From: Cytobacillus oceanisediminis
Lineage (GTDB): Bacteria; Bacillota; Bacilli; Bacillales; Cytobacillaceae
Direction: 5' to 3'
DNA length: 64,000 nt
NCBI RefSeq assembly: GCF_003182355.1
Contig: NZ_QGTW01000002.1
Span: 1 to 64,000 of the forward strand
In this document: positions 22,880 to 31,720 of the stretch, one piece after another
Position numbering within the stretch: position 1 is the stretch's first letter
Layout of the letters: each line of letters opens with the position of its first letter
Program-made: the position numbers and the translations under genes
The notes under the pieces: model-generated
What the model was told of the DNA's origin: nothing
Databases searched by the model: none
What the model saw: only the letters and a program-made list of their open reading frames with translations

Positions 22880-23069
22880 TTTTGATTTCCGCTGCAGGCT
22901 CTCAGCGAACAGCGGGCCTCCGGGAGCTTTCTCAAGCATTAAGCCTGCGGGGTTTCCCTTTGACTCCCGCATGACATTGAATTAGCACCTTCGGATAAAC
23001 ATCGCACAAAGGAAATGCGATAGCATTTTCAAGGATCTCGCGCCTTCCGCTCCCGTTAAAGTGCTAAAC
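22880..23069 (-). repeat. MITE-like intergenic repeat, family A copy 3 (inverted)
   Basis: Plus strand starts TTTGATTTCCGCTGCAGGC and ends CGCTCCCGTTAAAGTGC. The reverse complement carries ATGCTATCGCATTTCCTT and GATGTTTATCCGAAGGTGC, nearly identical to copy 2. It fills the gap between DUF554 and yyaC. Confidence 0.7.
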
Positions 23070-23179
23070 CAACAATTAGCTCTAACACAGGGATCGGAAT
23101 GTGTCCGGAAGAGCTTCCGAAGAGCTTGCCCAATTCCTATCAGACCGTGAAGCCAGAAAAGGAAAGAGAATAATTCACC

Positions 23180-23217
23180 AAAAAAGCCATGAGAGTCTGT
23201 TGCTCCCATGGCTTTAA
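23180..23217 (-). terminator. terminator of yyaC
   Basis: Minus-strand AAAGCCATGGGAG and CTCTCATGGCTTT pair (one mismatch) and are followed by further T. Confidence 0.85.
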
Positions 23218-23225
23218 TTCAATCC

Positions 23226-23855
23226 TTATGGTGTTTGTTCACGGTTAAGTTCCCATTTAAATGCCGGCCAGGCTGGTGCAGTTTGATGTGTTAGGCTGGC
23301 TTCATAAATGCCATTGGCAATTGTTTTGGCCATTTTCAGCACAAGGTTAAGCCTCGTATTCTGAAGGACAAAGAACTCCATAAAGCCGCTTACGTTCACA
23401 ATACCGGTTATATGCATATGCCCTACTTCCGGAAGTTCCTTGTTAACGCCGGCTCCAGGCTTAACGGGCCCTTCTCCGATTTGGATGACTCCTACACTTT
23501 TTAATCGGCCTAAGCATGCATCAATTCCAATAATATAGGGATTAAAATGCTTCTTCTTGATTTCGTTCAGCTTCTCTTCCAGGTTTACAGCATGAATGGG
23601 ATCTTCGAGTGTCCCGTAGACATGAAAGGAAGAAATGGATTTTTCCTCAAGGAGGGTGCCGACAAGCGGACCTAATGAATCACCTGTAGAACGGTCTGTG
23701 CCGATACAGACAAAAACGATGGGACGGCAATTGGCGCCTGAGGGCAATATATTTTTTAGCTCGGCAGCCAATTTAGCAGCAGAGTTTGTTTCCTCGTGCG
23801 ATATTCTGGCAGAAGCCCCGCCCTTTTTATCAAACAAATTTGGTTTGAAATTCAT
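23226..23855 (-). CDS. yyaC: sporulation protein YyaC
   Basis: 209 aa. YyaC family, related to hydrogenase-maturation-type proteases and expressed in the forespore in B. subtilis; its substrate is not established here. Visible features are VFVCIGTDRSTGDSLGPLVG (about 48-67), IIGIDACLG, and GHMHITGIVNVSGFMEFFVLQNTRL, typical of the family. It is convergent with DUF554 and divergent from mscS, as in other Bacillus near spo0J. Confidence 0.92.
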   Translation of the reverse strand: MNFKPNLFDKKGGASARISHEETNSAAKLAAELKNILPSGANCRPIVFVCIGTDRSTGDSLGPLVGTLLEEKSISSFHVYGTLEDPIHAVNLEEKLNEIKKKHFNPYIIGIDACLGRLKSVGVIQIGEGPVKPGAGVNKELPEVGHMHITGIVNVSGFMEFFVLQNTRLNLVLKMAKTIANGIYEASLTHQTAPAWPAFKWELNREQTP

Positions 23856-24217
23856 ATAGGTCCCACTCCCTCTTTATTCCTTGCCATGCCGGTTCAAAGT
23901 GATGAGGATTATGTTAATGGCGGCTCTTAGTAATAAAACGTTTTTATCAGTATACGGAAAATTTTTGTAATCTATACATACCTATAATATTTAATCATTA
24001 AACAATGGCTTTATAAGTCGCTGCTTTTATGTAAAAACTAAAAACTGTAAAGTAAAGTGGAAAATTGATAAAATAATTTTGTTTTAAATTGGTTCGCACT
24101 GTATGGAAAGTTCAAGTATAATTCATACAAGCCAGTGAAGCAGGCTATTTATGGGAGGCAGTAACTTGAAATTATTGTTTTCTTAATTACTTTCACTAAA
24201 ATGAAGCAGGTGAAACC
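23856..24217. other. yyaC-mscS divergent intergenic region
   Basis: 362 nt, AT-rich. It must hold the promoters for both flanking genes. A minus-strand GTATA about 20 nt from CGTATACTG near 23952-23980 could be a sporulation promoter, but the match is weak. An 11-codon frame with a GGGAGG just upstream of mscS (from about 24150) is too short to call. Confidence 0.4.
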
Positions 24218-25120
24218 ATGAGTTATATTGAAAAACTGTTTAACAGTATGATAGATAAGCTTTCAAATGAGGAAACGTGGATAACAATCGGGGAAAGCTT
24301 TCTTAAAATCATTGCGATTTTAATCCTTACCAGTATTCTGATTAGGATTGGCAAACTGGCAATACGGAATATTTTTAAAGTCAGAACACCTTCGAGGCTA
24401 AGGATCTCCGAGCGCCGTGAAGCTACACTTCTGAAGCTGTTGGAGAATATGCTCACATATGTTGTATTCTTTGTAGCAGCAATCATGATCTTGTCCGTAC
24501 TGACCATTGATGTAAAAGCCCTTTTGGCCGGTGCTGGAATTGTTGGATTGGCTGTGGGGTTTGGCGCACAAAGCCTTGTTAAGGACATCATTACCGGATT
24601 CTTTATTATTTTTGAAGATCAGTTTTCGGTTGGGGATTATATTCGGGTAGATCAGTTTGAAGGAACTGTTGAAGAAATTGGCCTTCGAACGACGAAAATT
24701 AAAAACTGGACCGGCGAGGTTCATATTCTTCCGAATGGAAGCATCATGCAGGTGACCAATTTTTCTTTGAATAACAGCATTGCATTTGTAGATGTCAGCA
24801 TTGCTTATGAAGGAGATATTAATAAAGCGGAAAAAGTGCTTCAGGATTTATTTGAGAAGATGCCTGAGAAATATGAAGATATGGTTAAGCCGCCTGAAAT
24901 TCTAGGGGTCCAAAACCTCGCTGCTTCTGATGTTGTTCTTAGAGTTGTATCAGAAACTTTGCCGATGAGGCATTTTTATATCGCACGCCAATTACGAAAA
25001 GAAATTAAGCTTTGTTTAGATGAGCATGGCATTGAAATTCCGTTCCCGCGTCTTGTTATGTATACACGGAATGAAGAAGGGCCTGCCCAGGATAAACCAA
25101 AATTGAATTCGGAGGGGTAA
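24218..25120 (+). CDS. small-conductance mechanosensitive channel (MscS family)
   Basis: 300 aa. Three membrane helices in the first 130 residues; the pore helix reads LLAGAGIVGLAVGFGAQSLVKDIITGFFIIFEDQF with the Gly/Ala packing pattern of MscS TM3, followed by VGDYIRV and the beta domain (GTVEEIGLRTTKI, PNG). Releases solutes on hypo-osmotic shock. The downstream DUF951 gene starts 3 nt after its stop, so the two are an operon. Confidence 0.94.
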   Translation: MSYIEKLFNSMIDKLSNEETWITIGESFLKIIAILILTSILIRIGKLAIRNIFKVRTPSRLRISERREATLLKLLENMLTYVVFFVAAIMILSVLTIDVKALLAGAGIVGLAVGFGAQSLVKDIITGFFIIFEDQFSVGDYIRVDQFEGTVEEIGLRTTKIKNWTGEVHILPNGSIMQVTNFSLNNSIAFVDVSIAYEGDINKAEKVLQDLFEKMPEKYEDMVKPPEILGVQNLAASDVVLRVVSETLPMRHFYIARQLRKEIKLCLDEHGIEIPFPRLVMYTRNEEGPAQDKPKLNSEG

Positions 25121-25122
25121 GA

Positions 25123-25320
25123 ATGGAACAAAAGGAATTTAATTTGCATGATGTTGTCGAGATGAAGAAGCCTCATCCGTGCGGGGCAAACCGCTGGAAG
25201 ATCATCAGAATGGGAGCAGATATCAGAATTAAATGTGAAGGCTGCGGACACAGCGTCATGATCCCAAGAAGAGAATTTTCCCGCAAAATGAAGAAAATTC
25301 TCGTGAGGAATGTGGAATAA
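25123..25320 (+). CDS. yyzM: DUF951 small zinc-ribbon-like protein (YyzM)
   Basis: 65 aa. Starts MEQKEFNLHDVVEMKKPHPCGANRW; the Cys residues in HPCG and CEGCGH fit a small zinc-binding fold. DUF951 members usually lie beside mscS and ychF in Firmicutes. Function unknown. A GGAGG-type site precedes the ATG inside the end of mscS. Confidence 0.9.
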   Translation: MEQKEFNLHDVVEMKKPHPCGANRWKIIRMGADIRIKCEGCGHSVMIPRREFSRKMKKILVRNVE

Positions 25321-25353
25321 ATAGATAAATAGAAAATCTGGGAGATGAGGTTC

Positions 25354-27357
25354 TTGGCAAAGGAATTCAAGTCAGCCTGTCCTCTAAACTGCTGGGACAG
25401 CTGCGGTTTTCATGTAACTGTTGAAGACGGAAAGGTTACAAAAGTTGATGGTGATAAAAGCCATCCGATTACAAAGGGGAAAATTTGCGGCCGCGGCAGA
25501 ATGCTTGAGAGCAGAACCAATTCACCGGAACGCCTGCTTAGCCCCTTAAAAAGGATTGATGGCGAGTTTAAGCAAATTTCATGGGAACAGGCTTTACATG
25601 ATATTTCCCTGAAAATGAAGGAGTTAAAAGATACGGTTGGCACAGCTTCCGTTTTGCATAGCCATGATTACGCTAATGGCGGATTGCTGACGAACCTGGA
25701 TCAGCGGTTTTTTAACTGCTACGGCGGTGTAACCGAATTAACGGGCTCTATTTGCTGGGGAGCCGGGATTGAAGCACAGAGCTGGGATTTTGGAGATGCT
25801 TATAGCCATGGCCCTGATGATATTTTAAACAGCAAACATATCATCGTATGGGGCAGAAATGTGGCCCGGACCAATATGCATTTATTTCAAATGCTCCAGG
25901 AAGCAAAGCGAAATGGGGCCAAACTGTATGTGATCGATCCAATCTATAATGCCACTGCCAAAATAGCGGATAAATATTTCTCTGTGAAGCCGGGAATGGA
26001 TGGGCTGCTTGCCGCCGGTATTATGAAGGAGATACTGCGGCTCGGCTTGCAGGATCAGAGTTTCATAGACAATCATTCAGTAGGGTTTGAAGACTTGGCT
26101 GAGCTTCTAAATACTATAACGCTGGATGATATTGCTGAAAAAACGGAAGTGCCTGCTGCAGTGATGACGGAGCTTGCGGCTGTGTATGGGGATCGTCCAG
26201 TATCCACGTTTTTCGGTTTGGGTATGCAGCGCTACGAAAACGGAGGCAATACGATCAGGCTGATGGATGCTTTGATTGCTGTGAGCGGCAATATCGGCAT
26301 TCCCGGCGGCGGAGCAAACTATGCCAATAGGCAGGTAGGGCAGAGTTTTGATACAGCGTCACTTGCCCTTCCCCACCGCAAAGCTTCTTCAAGGCAGTTC
26401 ACGATGATGAGGCAGGCAGAGGGGATTTTAACAGCCAAAGATCCTGAAATAAACATGATCTTCGTAACCTGCGGAAATCCATTAACCCAGGTTCCTGATT
26501 CTTCAAGGGTTCGAGAGGCTTTTGCATCTGTGGATACGGTTGTTGTGATGGAGCAGTTTATGACAGATACGGCAAAAATGGCTGATTATGTGCTGCCGGT
26601 TGCCACTGTTTTTGAACAGGAAGATATCTATTATTCTTCGATGTATCACCACTATGTAAACTATGGGCCTAAGCTGGTTGAACCGCCAGGAGAAGCCAAG
26701 CCTGATTTATGGGTTTGGACAGAGCTGGCCAAGCGCCTTGGGTTTGGGGCTGACTTTGATTTTACAAGAGAAGAATTTATCAATATGGGGCTTCAATCGC
26801 TCAAAGAGCATGGACTCACACTTGAAAGCCTACGGGACTCATACCATAAGGAGCTGCCGGTTAATACAGTGCCTTGGGCAGACCGCCAGTTTAAAACACC
26901 GAGCGGAAAGTATGAATTTACCTCATCAGCTGCCTTTCAAAAGGGTTTCGAAAGCAAGCTGACCCTTGCCCTTCCTAAAGAAACAAAATGGACAGACAAG
27001 GATCTGGCGAAGAAATATCCTTATACGTTATTGACGATACATCCTCTTCGCTCCAACCACTCTCAGCACTATCATTTGCTAAAGCCTGAACCAAAAGCAA
27101 AGGTGGAAATTTCGGAAAATATCGCCGTGAAGCTCGGGCTTGAAGAAAATGATTTTGTCAAAGTGTGGAATGACCGGGGTGAAATGAAAGGCTATGTCCA
27201 TATTATGAAAATAGCCCACCCGGATACGATTAATATTGACGAAGGCATCTGGAAAAAATTCGGCGGCCCTGTCAATAACCTCACATCAAGCCGTGAATCC
27301 GACAACGGCCTCGGCAGCACGCTGTATGACTGCCTTGTTAATATTGAAAAAGTATAA
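25354..27357 (+). CDS. yyaE: molybdopterin oxidoreductase family protein (YyaE)
   Basis: About 667 aa. A member of the DMSO-reductase/formate-dehydrogenase superfamily with N-terminal [4Fe-4S] ligands CPLNCWDSCGF and a fourth Cys in GKICGRGR, then molybdopterin-binding regions (IVWGRNVARTN, VTCGNPLTQVPDS, QFMTDTAKMADYVLP) and a C-terminal domain (TIHPLRSNHSQHYHL). The substrate is unknown. An ATG at 25345 is only 2 nt from GGGAG; the TTG at 25354 is 9 nt away and gives MAKEFKSACPLNC, so it is preferred. Confidence 0.9.
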   Translation: MAKEFKSACPLNCWDSCGFHVTVEDGKVTKVDGDKSHPITKGKICGRGRMLESRTNSPERLLSPLKRIDGEFKQISWEQALHDISLKMKELKDTVGTASVLHSHDYANGGLLTNLDQRFFNCYGGVTELTGSICWGAGIEAQSWDFGDAYSHGPDDILNSKHIIVWGRNVARTNMHLFQMLQEAKRNGAKLYVIDPIYNATAKIADKYFSVKPGMDGLLAAGIMKEILRLGLQDQSFIDNHSVGFEDLAELLNTITLDDIAEKTEVPAAVMTELAAVYGDRPVSTFFGLGMQRYENGGNTIRLMDALIAVSGNIGIPGGGANYANRQVGQSFDTASLALPHRKASSRQFTMMRQAEGILTAKDPEINMIFVTCGNPLTQVPDSSRVREAFASVDTVVVMEQFMTDTAKMADYVLPVATVFEQEDIYYSSMYHHYVNYGPKLVEPPGEAKPDLWVWTELAKRLGFGADFDFTREEFINMGLQSLKEHGLTLESLRDSYHKELPVNTVPWADRQFKTPSGKYEFTSSAAFQKGFESKLTLALPKETKWTDKDLAKKYPYTLLTIHPLRSNHSQHYHLLKPEPKAKVEISENIAVKLGLEENDFVKVWNDRGEMKGYVHIMKIAHPDTINIDEGIWKKFGGPVNNLTSSRESDNGLGSTLYDCLVNIEKV

Positions 27358-27602
27358 CATTGGGTGCCTGGCACCTCCATCTGCGGTTTCCAGGACTAAG
27401 AGGCCATAAGCCTTTTTCCTCCAGAAGGAAAAATCATCTTCTGCAGGAATCTCTTTATGCTTGTCGTCCCTGAACAGCCGCCTCGGCATTTCTTGCTGCC
27501 TTTACTTTTCCCGGGCAAATATCTATAATTGTTAAAGGCTTGTTTAAATTGATATGAATCGGATTTTTATAGATGATGATTTTAAAATGAGGAGTGACTT
27601 GG

Positions 27603-28703
27603 ATGGCTTTAACAGCTGGTATTGTAGGTTTGCCGAATGTCGGGAAATCTACTTTGTTTAATGCAATTACCCAGGCAGGAGCGGAGTCCGCAAACTACCC
27701 GTTCTGTACGATTGACCCAAATGTAGGGATTGTCGAGGTGCCTGATCACCGATTGACTAAATTAACCGAATTGGTTCAGCCTAAGAAAACTGTACCAACC
27801 GCTTTTGAGTTCACTGATATTGCTGGTATCGTTAAAGGTGCAAGCAAAGGGGAAGGCTTGGGAAACAAATTCCTTTCACATATTCGCGAAGTGGATGCCA
27901 TTTGCCAGGTTGTCCGCTGCTTTGCTGATGATAATATTACACACGTTTCTGGTAAAGTGGACCCGATTGATGATATTGAAACAATCAATCTGGAACTGAT
28001 TTTGGCTGACCTTGAATCTGTTGATAAGCGAATTGGACGCGTGAGCAAATTGGCTAAGCAAAAAGATAAAGATTCCGTGTTTGAGCTTGAAATTCTTGAA
28101 AAGTTAAAAGAAGCATTCGAATCAGATATGCCTGCACGTACAGTAGAGTTCACGGAAGAACAGATGAAGATTGTAAAAGGCTTGCACTTGCTTACAATCA
28201 AACCTGTTCTTTACGTGGCGAACGTTAGTGAAGATGATGTTACAGATCCTTCTTCAAACCAGTATGTGCAGCAGGTAAGAGAATTTGCCGAAAAGGATAA
28301 TGCAGAAGTTATTGTCATTTGTGCAAAAATTGAATCTGAAATTGCAGAGCTTGAAGGAGAAGAAAAAGAAATGTTCCTTCAGGAGCTTGGCATTGAAGAA
28401 TCGGGCCTTGACCAGCTGATCAGAGCTGCTTACAACCTTCTTGGACTGGCTACTTATTTTACTGCCGGCGTTCAGGAAGTCCGTGCCTGGACATTCCGCA
28501 AAGGCATGAAAGCTCCTCAATGTGCGGGAGTTATTCACTCTGATTTTGAAAAAGGGTTCATCCGTGCTGAAACGGTTGCTTATGATGACTTACTTGCAGC
28601 TGGAAGCATGATGGCTGCCAAAGAAGCCGGGAAAGTACGTCTTGAAGGTAAAGAGTACATTGTAAAAGATGGAGATGTTATGCACTTCCGTTTTAACGTT
28701 TAA
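27603..28703 (+). CDS. ychF: redox-regulated ATPase YchF/EngD
   Basis: 366 aa. OBG-family P-loop protein that binds ATP as well as GTP and associates with the ribosome. G1 is GLPNVGKSTLFNAIT (about 8-22), G3 is DIAGIVKGASKGEGLG, and the C-terminal TGS domain ends FRKGMKAPQCAGVIHSDFEKGFIRAE. The G4 motif is divergent, as in YchF. GAGGAG lies 8 nt before the ATG at 27603. The 245 nt between yyaE and ychF hold a GTGCCTGGCAC palindrome and no convincing gene. Confidence 0.98.
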   Translation: MALTAGIVGLPNVGKSTLFNAITQAGAESANYPFCTIDPNVGIVEVPDHRLTKLTELVQPKKTVPTAFEFTDIAGIVKGASKGEGLGNKFLSHIREVDAICQVVRCFADDNITHVSGKVDPIDDIETINLELILADLESVDKRIGRVSKLAKQKDKDSVFELEILEKLKEAFESDMPARTVEFTEEQMKIVKGLHLLTIKPVLYVANVSEDDVTDPSSNQYVQQVREFAEKDNAEVIVICAKIESEIAELEGEEKEMFLQELGIEESGLDQLIRAAYNLLGLATYFTAGVQEVRAWTFRKGMKAPQCAGVIHSDFEKGFIRAETVAYDDLLAAGSMMAAKEAGKVRLEGKEYIVKDGDVMHFRFNV

Positions 28704-28718
28704 TAGATTGAACTGATC

Positions 28719-28751
28719 AAGAACTCCTTTTTAGGGGTTCTTTTTATTTTT
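28719..28751 (+). terminator. terminator after ychF
   Basis: AAGAACTCC tttttaG GGGTTCTT followed by TTTATTTTTT. Confidence 0.85.
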
Positions 28752-28785
28752 TACTATCCAGGTAGTACAAAGTTGATGCAGCGCC

Positions 28786-28897
28786 AAGTGACCGATATAT
28801 TAAAAAAGTGACCGATAAAATGTAAACTTGACCGATATTTTTTAAAAGTGACCGATAAAAATGAAATTTGACCGATAAACATGCGAAAGTGACCGTT
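28786..28897 (+). repeat. six-copy 20-bp iteron array, core TGACCGAT
   Basis: TGACCGAT begins at 28789, 28809, 28829, 28849 and 28869, and TGACCGTT at 28890: a strict 20-bp period (21 for the last). The cores are separated by variable A/T-rich filler. Since 20 is not a multiple of 3 the array is not protein coding. Downstream, 28898-29218 holds further short repeats (GAAGGACAAAA twice; AAAGTCA several times) and no gene. Confidence 0.85.
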
Positions 28898-29218
28898 ATA
28901 TCCGCTGTGGGCAAAAAATGAACCACCAAAACAGCAAACCAGCTGCCGAAAAGTCAATCATAAAGTTTATGAAGGACAAAAAAATGTAAATGATCCAACA
29001 AAAGTCAGTCGACAAGATCTTGAAGGACAAAAGCCAGTCAAAAAGTCACTAAAAAGGAAAACAATATCCGGTTCAAATGAAAATAAGGGACCCTTATCCG
29101 GTATACCTTTCAAATAGTCTAATTTGCAGAAAAAACACCCTTATTCGCAGAGAGATTAAAGGACTTTTCATTCCCGAGTGGAGAGAAAAACCTATTCTAT
29201 GATTAACTCTAGCAGTTA

Positions 29219-29247
29219 TTGCTTTTACATAATTAATGTGCTATAAT
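29219..29247 (+). promoter_or_regulatory. rpsF operon promoter
   Basis: TTGCTT (29219-29224), 17-nt spacer and a perfect TATAAT (29242-29247) preceded by TGC, an extended -10. Confidence 0.75.
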
Positions 29248-29276
29248 TTCAACTTGTGAGTAATGAATATATTGCT

Positions 29277-29310
29277 CCTTGCCCTTTTAAGGGCCGTTTA
29301 GACCAAAAGG
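29277..29310 (+). promoter_or_regulatory. candidate S6:S18 leader RNA of the rpsF operon
   Basis: Just upstream of the rpsF ribosome site, CCTT pairs with AAGG outside and GCCC with GGGC inside, with CCG placed after the inner stem. S6:S18 autoregulatory leaders of bacteria contain a CCG bulge in a hairpin before rpsF. The fold is judged by eye only. Confidence 0.5.
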
Positions 29311-29321
29311 AGGTGAAAGTG

Positions 29322-29609
29322 ATGAGAAAGTACGAAGTTATGTACATCATCCGCCCAAACATTGAAGATGAGGCTAAGAAGGCTCTTGTTGAGCGTTTTA
29401 ACACAATCTTAACTGATAATGGTGCGGAAGTATCTGAATCAAAAGATTGGGGTAAGCGTCGCCTTGCATACGAAATCAATGATTTCCGTGATGGCTACTA
29501 CCAATTAATGAACGTTAATGCTGAAGCAAAAGCAGTTGACGAGTTCACTCGTTTAGCTAAAATCAGCGAAGACATCATCCGTTATATCGTAGTTAAAGAC
29601 GAAAAATAA
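29322..29609 (+). CDS. rpsF: 30S ribosomal protein S6
   Basis: 95 aa. Starts [22 protein letters not shown] and contains [20 protein letters not shown], invariant S6 features. The frame is open 22 codons upstream across the leader, but AAAGGAGGTGA precedes the ATG at 29322. First gene of rpsF-ssb-rpsR. Confidence 0.98.
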   Translation: MRKYEVMYIIRPNIEDEAKKALVERFNTILTDNGAEVSESKDWGKRRLAYEINDFRDGYYQLMNVNAEAKAVDEFTRLAKISEDIIRYIVVKDEK

Positions 29610-29646
29610 TAGATAAAGCAATTTTTACCGAGAGGAGTTGATTCTG

Positions 29647-30156
29647 ATGATGAACCGTGTTGTTCTTGTCGGGCGTTTGACAAAGGATCCTGATTTACGG
29701 TATACCCCGAATGGAGTACCTGTAGCTTCATTCACTCTTGCAGTGAATCGTGCTTTTACGAATCAGCAAGGTGAGCGGGAGGCAGATTTCATCAACTGTG
29801 TGGTGTGGAGAAAGCCTGCTGAAAACGTAGCGAATTTCCTTAAAAAAGGAAGCCTCGCAGGCGTGGACGGCCGAATCCAGACTCGCAGCTATGAAGGCCA
29901 GGACGGAAAGCGCGTTTATGTGACAGAAGTCCAAGCTGAGAGTGTGCAATTCCTTGAGCCGAAGAACAGTTCTGGCGGCAGAGGCGAAAATACAAATTAC
30001 GGCGGTCCTAGAGATCAGGATTTCCCATTTGGAAATAACAACAATCAGAATCAACGCCAGGATAATCGTAATCAGGGCGGCTATACTCGTGTGGACCAGG
30101 ATCCATTTGCAAATGACGGACAAATCGACATTTCCGATGACGATCTTCCATTCTAA
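29647..30156 (+). CDS. ssbA: single-stranded DNA-binding protein SsbA
   Basis: About 169 aa. OB-fold in the first 105 residues ([44 protein letters not shown]), a Gly/Asn/Gln-rich flexible linker, and the acidic tip DDDLPF that recruits repair and replication partners. GAGAGGAG is 9 nt before the ATG at 29647. Second gene of the rpsF operon. Confidence 0.98.
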   Translation: MMNRVVLVGRLTKDPDLRYTPNGVPVASFTLAVNRAFTNQQGEREADFINCVVWRKPAENVANFLKKGSLAGVDGRIQTRSYEGQDGKRVYVTEVQAESVQFLEPKNSSGGRGENTNYGGPRDQDFPFGNNNNQNQRQDNRNQGGYTRVDQDPFANDGQIDISDDDLPF

Positions 30157-30209
30157 TAGTGCCCGATTATCGAACGGATAAATAAAAAATAAAAAGCTAA
30201 AGGAGGTAA

Positions 30210-30455
<246 letters not shown>

Positions 30456-30464
30456 CAATCACTG

Positions 30465-30496
30465 AAAAGACGCCGGTTTTCCGGTGTCTTTTTTAT
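30465..30496 (+). terminator. terminator after rpsR
   Basis: AAAAGACGCCGG ttttCCGGTGTCTTTTTT. The following 250 nt to yybS show no gene or clear motif. Confidence 0.88.
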
Positions 30497-30750
30497 TAGT
30501 TTTAAAAGGTATTATATCCAGAATCAGATTGCCATCTTTCTTCTGAATGTTTAATTCCCCTTTCTTTTTGATTAAAATATGGCAGGACAGGCCTTTAATC
30601 CTGCTCGTCAAACAACAAGGTTGAACCTGTCTGTAATACTAGCTACAATAGATTTTATGAGTTGTCATTTATGGAGCTGCTTCAAAAAGCCGGGAAAAAT
30701 AAACAAGCCCTTTTCCTCCTTTTTGGACACGCAGTTTAAGGGGTGTAAGA

Positions 30751-31689
30751 ATGAGTAATGTACATAAATTAACGGAAGGCGCTGTGCTTTTAGCTGCATT
30801 CGCTGTCCTTCTTCTGATTTCCTTGTATGTGCCGATTCTCGGTACAGTAGCTATTTTCTTTTTGGCGCTTCCATTTATAATGTTTGCGGCTAAAAACAAT
30901 CGGATGAGCGCAATTGTTTTTCTAACTGGAGGCGTGCTGCTTTCCTTGATTATTGGTTCCATTATGGCTATTCCACTTGCATTGACATTTGGTTTGACAG
31001 GAACGGTGATCGGTGATTTTATCAGGGAGAAAAAAGGAAGGGCATCTTCTTTTATTGCAGGAACGCTTGTATTTCTTGCTAGTTTATTGCTGCAGTATGC
31101 AGCGGCTGTGGCTTTATTTAATGTCAATTTTATTGAAGAGGGCATTGGGTTAATGGAAGAGTCCATCTCAATGTCTAAAGGTATGCTAGAAGGTATGGGC
31201 CAAAATGTCGATGAGACGGTCGTGGATCAGTTTACTGCTGGGTTGCAAATGATTGAAACCTTAACGCCCAGCTTATTTGTAATGACGGCTGTCATTTCCG
31301 TTTTCCTCATTCAATTGGTTTCATTTCCAATTGCAAAAAGGTTCGGAATTAATGTTGAAGGCTGGAAGCCCTTTAGGGAAATGAACCTGCCCAAAAGCAT
31401 CTTGTGGTACTATCTAATTACGATTGTAGCATCGTTTATTTTTAATCCTGCTGAGGGAAGCTACTGGTTCCTGGCACTTGTAAATATTGCGTTTATTTTA
31501 CAGCTGTTTATGATTATTCAAGGACTTGCCTTTATTTTTTTCTTCAGCCATTTAAAAGGGTTTCCCAAAGCAGTGCCAATCATAGCTACGGTCTTTACAT
31601 TTCTTATACCATTTCTCCTTTATATTGTGAGGATATTAGGTATAATTGACTTAGGATTCGATTTAAGGCACAGATTAGGAAAAAAGTGA
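30751..31689 (+). CDS. yybS: DUF2232 membrane protein YybS
   Basis: 312 aa with about eight predicted membrane segments: TEGAVLLAAFAVLLLISLYV near the start, an amphipathic middle (ESISMSKGMLEGMGQNVDETVVDQF) and SFIFNPAEGSYWFLALVNIAFILQLFMIIQGLAFIFFF near the end. The family has unknown function and is consistently found upstream of gdpP in Bacilli. AAGGGGTG precedes the ATG. Confidence 0.9.
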   Translation: MSNVHKLTEGAVLLAAFAVLLLISLYVPILGTVAIFFLALPFIMFAAKNNRMSAIVFLTGGVLLSLIIGSIMAIPLALTFGLTGTVIGDFIREKKGRASSFIAGTLVFLASLLLQYAAAVALFNVNFIEEGIGLMEESISMSKGMLEGMGQNVDETVVDQFTAGLQMIETLTPSLFVMTAVISVFLIQLVSFPIAKRFGINVEGWKPFREMNLPKSILWYYLITIVASFIFNPAEGSYWFLALVNIAFILQLFMIIQGLAFIFFFSHLKGFPKAVPIIATVFTFLIPFLLYIVRILGIIDLGFDLRHRLGKK

Positions 31690-31720
31690 TGAATAACACT
31701 ACTGTTTAGGAGCTGAAAAC

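Noticed and set aside
24150-24186. 11-codon frame with GGGAGG before mscS
   Set aside because: Too short and without similarity; chance in an AT-rich region.
27286-27489. 67-codon minus-strand frame between yyaE and ychF
   Set aside because: Overlaps the end of yyaE and the part outside it is about 44 residues without a known pattern.
28786-28897. CRISPR array interpretation of the 20-bp repeats
   Set aside because: The conserved core is only 8-9 bp with about 11-bp filler, and no cas genes are in the window.
28744-28929. Minus-strand frame across the iteron array
   Set aside because: The 20-bp period shifts frame every unit, so apparent Tyr-Arg-Ser repeats are an artefact of the DNA repeat.
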